64,000 bases of DNA, taken from contig NZ_FNEE01000019.1 of NCBI RefSeq assembly GCF_900099905.1, forward strand, positions 54,605 to 118,604, given 5' to 3'. Below, in pieces: positions 18,589 through 25,468 of this stretch (position 1 is its first letter; each line of letters opens with the position of its first letter). This DNA comes from Mesorhizobium muleiense. GTDB lineage: Bacteria; Pseudomonadota; Alphaproteobacteria; Rhizobiales; Rhizobiaceae. Below the pieces are notes generated by a model, which was not told where the DNA came from, made no database searches, and worked only from the letters and a program-made list of their open reading frames with translations. Made by a program: the position numbers and the translations under genes.

Positions 18589-18607
18589 TGGCATACCTTT
18601 GATACCA
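18589..18607 (-). promoter_or_regulatory. Probable GntR operator of the lactonase-like operon
   Basis: TGGCAT-N7-ATACCA is an inverted repeat with one mismatch, right in front of the regulator start codon. FadR-subgroup operators are commonly of the type TGGTAT..ATACCA or TTGGTATACCAA, so this is a plausible binding site that also overlaps the ribosome-binding region. Not tested against other copies. Confidence 0.5.
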
Positions 18608-19157
18608 GTTAAGCACGCTATTGCCATAGCGCCCCCATGTCAAACACAACTCAAATCGACAGACGCCCGTCTTCAAGCGCAAAACAAGCGAGCGAGGCTT
18701 TGGCTCTTTTTCTACAAGCAACTTGCTCACTAGCTGAGCGATCAGCCAACGCTGTCAGTTCGTGTCAGGATCATTTCGGATCGAACGAGATTGATCGGCA
18801 GCGGACGTCGACAATTCCGGTCGGTGGCATCGCAAACCTTGCGGACTAGCCGAAACACCCCTCCACTTCGTCATCCCGGGCGGCGCAAGGAGCGAGGCGA
18901 CGCGGCGCAGCCCTGGGATCCATCATGCCGTTATCTCAGCCGAAGAATGCAGCAGACCAGAACCGAACGCTACCACCCCGTGAAAAAGCTCGAACCACTC
19001 TGGATTGGACGGTCGGTTGCGGGAGAATATATGGACAGCCCTGTTCCAGCCGCCGCCGACTCGATTTGCAAATCGGCGCAAAAGCTCCCAATCTGGTCGC
19101 CGCCGCAGCAATGCTTGATACTTGTTAGACGGCGAAACAATGGGAGGAAATTCGCAC
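18608..19157. other. Divergent intergenic region
   Basis: About 550 bases separate two divergently transcribed operons. It holds the GntR operator at its left end, a dispersed-repeat-like palindromic unit at 18866-18930 and the promoter of the binding-protein gene at 19158. An open frame at 18637-18849 has no recognisable domain and I do not call it a gene. Confidence 0.5.
18866..18930. repeat. Dispersed-type palindromic intergenic repeat
   Basis: The unit begins TTCGTCATCCCGGGCG, has a purine-rich middle (AAGGAGCGAGGCGACGCGG) and ends CCCTGGGATCCATCATGCC. The ends are imperfectly complementary (TCATCCCgGG against CCctGGGATC). I recognise this pattern from intergenic repeats seen many times in Mesorhizobium-type genomes; that it is multicopy here cannot be shown from a single window. 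Confidence 0.55.
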
Positions 19158-20183
19158 ATGAAAAAGACCTGTGTCCGCCTGGCGGCAACGGCAGTAATGC
19201 TCGTCTCTGCTGCCAGTTCGGCTTACGCCGACAGCCTCACCCTCTATTGCGCCGCCGACGAGGCCTGGTGCCAGCAAATCAAGACCAGCTTCGAGGAAAA
19301 GACCGGCATCACTGTCGATATGACCCGCAAGAGTTCAGGCGAGACATACGCCCAGGTGCGCGCCGAGGCCGGAAACCCAAAGGGCGACGTCTGGTGGGGC
19401 GGCACCGGCGATCCTCATCTCCAGGCCGCAGAGGAAGGACTGACCGAGGAATATATGTCCCCGATGCGCGGCGAACTGCACGACTGGGCGGTCAAGCAGG
19501 CGGAAGCCGCCAACAACAAGACGATCGGCGTTTACTCCGGTGCGCTCGGCTTCGGCTACAACAAGGATCTGTTGGCCAAGGGCAACCTGCCGGAGCCGAA
19601 ATGCTGGGCCGATTTGACCAAGCCGGAATACAAGGGCCACGTCCAGATGGCCAACCCGAACTCATCGGGCACCGCCTATACAATGCTCGCGACGATGGTT
19701 CAGCTGATGGGCGAGGACAAGGGTTTTGAGTACCTGAAGGCGCTCCACGCCAACATCAACCAGTACACCAAGTCCGGCTCCGCTCCGATTAAGGCCGCGG
19801 GTCTCGGCGAAACGACTATCGGCATCGTTTTCATGCATGATGCGGTGACGCAGACGGCAGCCGGCTTCCCGATCGTCACGGTGGCGCCTTGCGAAGGCAC
19901 CGGCTATGAGATCGGCTCGATGTCGCTGATCAAGGGCGCCCGCAACCCGGAAGCAGCGAAGCAGTTCTACGACTGGGCGCTGACCGCAGAGATGCAGTCG
20001 AAGGCCAAGGACGTGAAGTCGTTCCAGTTGCCGTCGAACAAGAACGCCACGGCGTCCGAACTGTCGCCTGACCTGTCGACCATCAAGCTCATCGACTACG
20101 ATTTCAAGAAGTATGGATCGAGCGCCGAGCGCAAGCGCCTGCTGCAGAAGTGGGATACGGAGGTCTCGACCCTGCCGCAGTGA
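19158..20183 (+). CDS. ABC binding protein, AfuA / Fe(III)-type family
   Basis: 341-aa periplasmic binding protein with a cleavable signal peptide (1-24, ASSAYA-D). The mature start LTLYCAADEAWCQQIKTSFE is typical of the Fe(III)/AfuA/PotD-like cluster. Members bind ferric iron, 2-aminoethylphosphonate or, in AfuA, sugar phosphates. An HD pair (His227, Asp228, in FMHDAV) and Glu246 lie where ligand-contacting residues are expected in this group, but I cannot settle the ligand. ATG at 19158 is supported by GGGAGGAAA. First gene of a three-gene importer operon. Confidence 0.85.
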   Translation: MKKTCVRLAATAVMLVSAASSAYADSLTLYCAADEAWCQQIKTSFEEKTGITVDMTRKSSGETYAQVRAEAGNPKGDVWWGGTGDPHLQAAEEGLTEEYMSPMRGELHDWAVKQAEAANNKTIGVYSGALGFGYNKDLLAKGNLPEPKCWADLTKPEYKGHVQMANPNSSGTAYTMLATMVQLMGEDKGFEYLKALHANINQYTKSGSAPIKAAGLGETTIGIVFMHDAVTQTAAGFPIVTVAPCEGTGYEIGSMSLIKGARNPEAAKQFYDWALTAEMQSKAKDVKSFQLPSNKNATASELSPDLSTIKLIDYDFKKYGSSAERKRLLQKWDTEVSTLPQ

Positions 20184-20185
20184 TC

Positions 20186-22468
20186 ATGCGCGTCCGCACT
20201 GCCACGAGCGCGCTTCACCCGACCGTCGTCCTGTGGACGGCAGTCGGCTTGCTCGGCTATGCGCTGCTGCCTTGGTACGGGTTGGACAGCAATCTCTTCA
20301 CCCTGTCCTGGCTGTTGGACGGCTATCCGCTTGACGATGACGTCGCGCCGGCGCTTTTCCTTGTGCTGCAAGGCGACAAACTCTGGCTCGCACCCCTCGG
20401 CCCGCTGCTTCTCGCGCCGCTCATGCTATGGGGGCGGCGCAAGTCCGACCCTTTCTTTGGCTATTTGCTGATCGCCGTCGGCGCGACCGGCGGCGCCTAT
20501 TTCCTGCTTCAAGGCTTCGGCATTGGCCTGCGTGGCTTCCAGTGGCAATGGCTGAACTCGCTCTTTGGCGAGCTTGACGACCGCCAGTTTGGCATGGGCT
20601 GGGGCGCACTGCTGGTAGGCTGCGCGTTCTTGTTCCTGTTCACCCTCGGGCTTGCGGCGCGCGGCGCGGTGGCCGGCGACGAATTCGTCGCCGGCTCGAT
20701 CGGCTTCGTTGTCGCCGTGGTCGCCATCTTCATCTTCATGCCGATCGGTCAAATGCTGGGGAGCGCGCTGCTCACGCAAGAGGGCGACTATTCGCTTCCC
20801 GTCTTTCTCGCGAAACTCTCCAGCGACCGGCTCTGGAGCCTCGGCTGCCTCACCAGTGGCCCGCGCTGCGGCGTCGCCTGGAATTCGCTCCTTCTCGCCG
20901 TGCTCGTCGGCGTGACGACCACCGCGCTCGGCCTTGTCTTTGCCTTGGTGGTGACCCGCACCGGCTTTCGCTACGGCGCGCTGTTGCGCGCGCTGACCGT
21001 GCTGCCGATCATCACACCACCCTTCGTCATCGGCCTCGCCATCATCCTTCTGTTCGGCCTCTCGGGCGCCATCAATCTGGGTTTCGCCGAGCTGATCGGC
21101 GTCCAACCGACGCGATGGGTCTACGGCCTGCCTGGCCTGCTCATCGCCCAGGTGCTGGCGTTCACGCCGATCGCTTTTCTGGTGATGATCGGTGTGGTCG
21201 AGGGTGTCAGCCCATCCATGGAGGAGGCCGCGCAGACCCTGCGCGCCAATCGCTGGCAGACCTTCATCACCGTCTCCCTGCCGTTGATGCGGCCGGGTCT
21301 GGCCAATGCCTTTCTGCTCGGCTTTATCGAGAGCATGGCTGATTTCGGCAATCCGCTGGTGCTCGGCGGCAATTTCGACGTGCTGTCCACCGAGATCTTT
21401 TTCGCCATCGTCGGCGCGCAATACGACCAGGCGCAGGCGGCGATCCTCGCGCTCGTGCTCCTGTTCTTCACGCTCGGGGCGTTCTACGCCCAGCGATTCT
21501 GGCTTGGGAAGAAGTCCTACACGACCGTCTCCGGCAAAGGCGACGCCGGCGTCCACCCGCATCTGCCGGCAATTTTGCGCAACGTCCTGTTCGCGGTGGC
21601 CGCGCTCTGGACGCTTTTTACCTTGCTGATTTACGCGACGATCTTCTACGGCAGCTTTGTCAAGCTGTGGGGTGTCGATTTCTCCCTGACTTTTGAACAC
21701 TACGCGACGGCGTTCTCCATCGGCTGGAACGAGTTCGGCATCCACTGGCGCGGCTCGGCCTGGAGTTCGTTCTGGACGACCATGGAAATAGCCGTCATCT
21801 CCGCGCCGTTGACCGCGGCCATTGGACTCTTGACCGCCTATCTGCTGGTCCGCCAGGACTTTGCCGGCAAGGATACCTTCGAATTCGCTACGATGCTGTC
21901 CTTCGCCATTCCCGGCACTGTGATCGGCGTGTCCTATGTGATTGCGTTCAATGTGCCGCCGATCGAGCTCACCGGCACCGGCATTATCCTGGTGCTCTCC
22001 TTCATCTTCCGCAACATGCCGGTCGGGGTCCGCGCCGGTGTCGCATCGATGTCGCAGATCGACCGCAGCCTTGACGAGTCCTCCCTCACGCTGGGAGCCA
22101 ACTCCTGGCAGACGTTCCGCAAGGTGGTGCTGCCGCTGCTGCGGCCGGCCATCCTTGCCGCGCTGGTCTATTCCTTCGTTCGCGCCATGACCGCCATCAG
22201 CGCCATTATCTTTCTAGTCAGCGCACAGTACGACATGTCGACCAGCTACATCGTCGGCCGCGTCGAGAATAACGAATATGGCATCGCCATCGCTTATTCC
22301 GCCGTCCTGATCGGCGTCATGCTGGCGGTGATCGGCCTGATGCAGCTTGCGGTTGGCAGCCGCATGATCGGCCGGCGCGGTCTCGACGGCGATCTGGCGC
22401 AGTCGCGCACCAATGTCAGCCAGGCGGTCGTGGCGCGTCCACAGCCGGCGATCTCGGGAGGCGGATGA
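20186..22468 (+). CDS. Fused double-domain ABC permease (AfuB/FbpB type)
   Basis: 760-aa inner-membrane protein. An N-terminal block of about five membrane spans (20-200) has no EAA loop; two binding-protein-dependent permease domains follow, with EAA-type loops EEAAQTLRANRWQTFITVSLP (about 355) and DESSLTLGANSWQTFRKVVLP (about 655). The single polypeptide therefore replaces the usual permease dimer. The extra N-terminal membrane block is characteristic of long AfuB-like permeases. The ATG at 20186 is two bases after the stop of the binding-protein gene. The C-terminal tail is poorly conserved and cytoplasmic. Confidence 0.88.
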   Translation: MRVRTATSALHPTVVLWTAVGLLGYALLPWYGLDSNLFTLSWLLDGYPLDDDVAPALFLVLQGDKLWLAPLGPLLLAPLMLWGRRKSDPFFGYLLIAVGATGGAYFLLQGFGIGLRGFQWQWLNSLFGELDDRQFGMGWGALLVGCAFLFLFTLGLAARGAVAGDEFVAGSIGFVVAVVAIFIFMPIGQMLGSALLTQEGDYSLPVFLAKLSSDRLWSLGCLTSGPRCGVAWNSLLLAVLVGVTTTALGLVFALVVTRTGFRYGALLRALTVLPIITPPFVIGLAIILLFGLSGAINLGFAELIGVQPTRWVYGLPGLLIAQVLAFTPIAFLVMIGVVEGVSPSMEEAAQTLRANRWQTFITVSLPLMRPGLANAFLLGFIESMADFGNPLVLGGNFDVLSTEIFFAIVGAQYDQAQAAILALVLLFFTLGAFYAQRFWLGKKSYTTVSGKGDAGVHPHLPAILRNVLFAVAALWTLFTLLIYATIFYGSFVKLWGVDFSLTFEHYATAFSIGWNEFGIHWRGSAWSSFWTTMEIAVISAPLTAAIGLLTAYLLVRQDFAGKDTFEFATMLSFAIPGTVIGVSYVIAFNVPPIELTGTGIILVLSFIFRNMPVGVRAGVASMSQIDRSLDESSLTLGANSWQTFRKVVLPLLRPAILAALVYSFVRAMTAISAIIFLVSAQYDMSTSYIVGRVENNEYGIAIAYSAVLIGVMLAVIGLMQLAVGSRMIGRRGLDGDLAQSRTNVSQAVVARPQPAISGGG

Positions 22469-23545
22469 ATGGCCGAAATTCGCGGCAATGCCGCCTCAGT
22501 AGAATTCAGGAATGTCACCAAGATCTACGGCAAGAGCAAGGCGCCCGCCGTCAACGACATCTCGCTGTTCATCGAGGCCGGGAAGCTGGTCACCCTGCTT
22601 GGACCGTCGGGCTGCGGCAAGACGACCACCTTGCGCATGATAGCCGGACTGGAAATGGTAACGAGCGGCCAGATCCTGATCGGGGGCGCCGACGTCACCC
22701 GGCTGCCGGCCACTGATCGTGATGTCTCCATGGTGTTTCAATCCTACGCGCTTTTCCCGCACATGACCGTGACCCAGAACGTCGAATACGGCCTGGGCTT
22801 TTCCGGATTCGACAGGAAGGAGACGGCCGAGAGGGCCAGAGCCGGGCTTGAACTGGTCGGCCTCTCCAATTTCGGCGACCGCCTGCCGAGCCAGCTTTCG
22901 GGCGGACAGCAACAGCGTGTCGCGGTGGCGCGGGCGTTGGTTCTGGAGCCGCAGGTGCTGCTCTTCGACGAGCCTTTGTCGAACCTGGATGCCAAGCTCC
23001 GCCGGCGCGTGCGCGAGGAAATCCGCGAGATCCAGCAGAAACTCGGCCTGACCGTCGTCTACGTCACCCACGACCAGGAGGAAGCGCTCGCCGTCTCCGA
23101 TCGCATCATCGTCATGAACAATGCGGTGATTGCCCAAGACGGCACGCCACGCGACCTCTACGAGCAGCCCGCGAATGCTTTCGTGGCCGACTTCATCGGC
23201 GAAGCCAACATGTTTCAATGCGAGGTCGTGTCGGTCGAGGGCGACAGCGCCACTGTGCATCTGGGACCTGCCGTGCTGAAGCTGCCGGCTCGCGGCCGCA
23301 AACCGGGGCCGGCCAAGCTGGCGGCGCGACCGAGCCGCCTCGAGATTGGCGAGCCGAATGCGCCAGGCGCCTTGCCTGGCACGCTTGAAAAAGTGACCTA
23401 TGTCGGCAGCCACCTCGAGTTCGTAATTGCCACGCAATTCGGCGAAGTCTTCGTGGTCTCGCCGGATGTCGATACCGCGTTTCGAGCGGGGCAGCCGGTG
23501 AGCATCGGCTTTCCCGAACGCGGACCCGTGCTGATCACAGACTGA
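22469..23545 (+). CDS. ABC importer ATPase (FbpC/AfuC/PotA type)
   Basis: 358-aa ATPase for the importer. Walker A GPSGCGKTT, signature LSGGQQQR, Walker B VLLFDEPLSNLD and switch His in YVTHDQEEA are intact; the C-terminal third is a TOBE-type domain. ATG at 22469 directly follows the permease stop, with GGGAGG upstream. Its 3' end overlaps the convergent inositol-monophosphatase-like gene by 11 bp. Confidence 0.93.
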   Translation: MAEIRGNAASVEFRNVTKIYGKSKAPAVNDISLFIEAGKLVTLLGPSGCGKTTTLRMIAGLEMVTSGQILIGGADVTRLPATDRDVSMVFQSYALFPHMTVTQNVEYGLGFSGFDRKETAERARAGLELVGLSNFGDRLPSQLSGGQQQRVAVARALVLEPQVLLFDEPLSNLDAKLRRRVREEIREIQQKLGLTVVYVTHDQEEALAVSDRIIVMNNAVIAQDGTPRDLYEQPANAFVADFIGEANMFQCEVVSVEGDSATVHLGPAVLKLPARGRKPGPAKLAARPSRLEIGEPNAPGALPGTLEKVTYVGSHLEFVIATQFGEVFVVSPDVDTAFRAGQPVSIGFPERGPVLITD

Positions 23546-24329
23546 ACGCCTCTTTGCAGAGCGCGTGGACCTTGTCGAACACGCCCTTGCCGCCCGCGAT
23601 GACCAGTGTTCCTTCCTCGAGAACCGTTTTCGGGTCGGGCGTGACGACCGACCCGCCGGCCTCTTCGACCAGAAGCATGCCGGCGAGGCAGTCCCAAGCA
23701 TTCATATGCTCCTCGACATAGGCGAGCAGCCTGCCCGAGGCGACGTAGGCAAGCATAAGCGCACCGGATGCATTGCGGAAAAACACGCCGCCCTCCTGAA
23801 GCAGGAGATCGATCAGCTTGGCGACGGTGCGCGCTTCACGACGATTGGAGAAGCCGGTTCCGACCGAGCCTTGCGTCAGGCTCTTCGTCGGGCTTGTCTT
23901 GATGGGCCGGCCGTTGAGGAAAGCGCCACCGCCGCGGCGTCCATAAAATGTCTCGCCGGTAGAGGGTTCATGGATAACGCCCACGACCGCCACACCCTCC
24001 TTGACGCAGGCGATGACGACGGTCCAGGCCGGGATGCCGCGCAGAAAGTTGGCAGTGCCGTCGATTGGATCTATCACCCATGTGTAACCCGATCCGCCGG
24101 CGAGTGCGGCGTGTTCCTCTCCGATAACACCGTCTTCAGGATATTGCGCCGCAAGCTCCCGGCGGATGAACGTCTCGACATTCCGGTCGGCCTCGGAGAC
24201 CAGGTCCTGATGACCCTTGCTCTCGATTGTGAGTGTCTCCAGTTGTCGGAAATATTGCAGGCCGAGTTCGCCGCCGCGCCGCGCCAGCGCAGTCGCAAAC
24301 AGCATCCGATCGTTATTGTCACCATTCAC
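23535..24329 (-). CDS. Inositol monophosphatase-family phosphatase
   Basis: Mg-dependent phosphatase of the IMPase/HisN/CysQ superfamily, 264 aa from the GTG at 24329 (256 aa from the ATG at 24305; both are plausible and neither has a strong ribosome site). Metal-binding motifs are complete: GEEHAA (Glu-Glu), WVIDPIDGTANFLRG (Asp-Pro-Ile-Asp-Gly-Thr) and NAWDCLAGMLLVEEAGG. Substrates in the family include inositol-1-phosphate, histidinol phosphate and sugar bisphosphates. Its convergent neighbour is an AfuABC-like importer, which makes a phosphorylated organic substrate an attractive idea. Confidence 0.9.
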   Translation of the reverse strand: MNGDNNDRMLFATALARRGGELGLQYFRQLETLTIESKGHQDLVSEADRNVETFIRRELAAQYPEDGVIGEEHAALAGGSGYTWVIDPIDGTANFLRGIPAWTVVIACVKEGVAVVGVIHEPSTGETFYGRRGGGAFLNGRPIKTSPTKSLTQGSVGTGFSNRREARTVAKLIDLLLQEGGVFFRNASGALMLAYVASGRLLAYVEEHMNAWDCLAGMLLVEEAGGSVVTPDPKTVLEEGTLVIAGGKGVFDKVHALCKEAFSL

Positions 24330-24414
24330 GCAGTCAATTCCGTCATTGTTTCTACTTCCATTCGTTCCCCGGCTCTTTGTACTCAAGGCCCAATTCTGCA
24401 GGGAAAAGTTGAGG

Positions 24415-24987
24415 TTAACGCTCGGCGATAGGCTGCCATTCGTGGATGATCTTGCAACCTGGCAAGCAGAAAGCGAAGAAATGACCTTGGAATGGTTGAT
24501 CCCGACTGCGCGAAACCGGCGCATTCAGCAGCTTGCAAAGCAGCAGCGTGCCAACGCCGCCATGCGAGACGAAAGCAATGTCGCCGTCGTGATGGGTCGC
24601 AAGAATGCGAAACACGGCCCGCGCGACGCGATCCTGGGCATCGAGCGCGCGCTCCCATCCGCAAACGCTCTCATGTGGATTGGCGAAGAAGGCGTCAGCA
24701 ACTCGTTCGAAATCGACGGGTGGAAGGAAACCGGTCGCGGAGCGGTCGTTCTCGCCAAGGTGCTCATCCACTTGGACGGGCAAACCAAATCCCGCCGCCA
24801 GCAGGCCAGCCGCTTCAATAGCCTTGGCCTCGGAACTCGACCAGATGGACGTCAGGCCGGACAGCACCGCACAGCCCGCGAAAGCCCTCATCCGGGTGAC
24901 GCCGCGGTCCGAAAGCCGCCAAGCTGGAACTGGCGTGGCGGGATCAACGGAAACTTCCGGATGAGTGATAAAGAAGGCCGTCGGCAT
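24415..24987 (-). CDS. Histidine phosphatase-superfamily protein with altered RHG motif
   Basis: 190-aa protein of the histidine phosphatase (PGAM-like) fold. The usual RHGxT motif at the N-terminus reads THPEV (FFITHPEVSV), keeping the catalytic His but losing the Arg. The second His (FVSHGGVG) and the phosphate-pocket segment (IWSSSEAKAIEAA) are present. It is therefore either a phosphatase with a modified pocket or a divergent family member. It is upstream of and co-directional with the IMPase-like gene (86-bp gap from the GTG start) and could share its transcript. Confidence 0.75.
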   Translation of the reverse strand: MPTAFFITHPEVSVDPATPVPAWRLSDRGVTRMRAFAGCAVLSGLTSIWSSSEAKAIEAAGLLAAGFGLPVQVDEHLGENDRSATGFLPPVDFERVADAFFANPHESVCGWERALDAQDRVARAVFRILATHHDGDIAFVSHGGVGTLLLCKLLNAPVSRSRDQPFQGHFFAFCLPGCKIIHEWQPIAER

Positions 24988-25208
24988 GCCGTTGCGCTCC
25001 GATAAAATCCTTCCGACGCCTAACAGAGCTGATCAAGCGCAGGAAGTATCAACACACACCAACCACATCATTGCACGGGCACTTTTCACAGCCTCAATGG
25101 ATATCAGAAACAGGAACGTCTGTATCGCGCTGCCATGAGCGGACCTCCGGCCATCAAAACCGCTACATTGTCTCCAAACTCGTCGCAGTTCATTCCGCGC
25201 ACCGGTCT

Positions 25209-25424
25209 GCGATTGGCGTAGCGCCCGATCAAGGCGCCGAAATAGGGGGGCAAGGATTCGTAGTCGGCGAGTTCCTTGAAGCCGAGCACGACGTTGTCGA
25301 GCTTGCCCCAGCGGTCGGGCACATTGATCGCCGTGATTATACCCGCCATAGCGATGAACTTGATGGACGCGCCTCTGTCGTTGATGAGCGTGTAGAGATC
25401 GACGGCTTTGCCGTCCTGCGTGTT
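25209..25424 (-). pseudogene. Aldose 1-epimerase N-terminal fragment
   Basis: In one minus-strand frame the sequence reads DGKAVDLYTLINDRGASIKF, then MAGIITAINVPDRWGKLDNV and VLGFKELADYESLPPYFGAL ending IGRYANR, unmistakably the first 70 residues of GalM-type aldose 1-epimerase. A stop codon precedes it (25427-25425), and after the RYANR block similarity ends and the catalytic half is absent. It is thus a truncated remnant. It differs clearly from the intact epimerase at 33465-34496, so it is not a recent partial copy. The rest of 24988-25468 holds nothing else recognisable. Confidence 0.8.
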
Positions 25425-25468
25425 TCAGAATGGGGACTTGTCCACAGAGCCGATGCCGACGATCCCTC

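Noticed and set aside
18637..18849. 70-residue frame between the two operons
   Set aside because: Ser/Ala-rich, without a recognisable domain or good ribosome site; overlaps probable promoter DNA.
20426..21745. 439-residue frame opposite the fused AfuB-like permease
   Set aside because: Composition is almost only charged and Gln residues, the mirror of hydrophobic codons; no domain.
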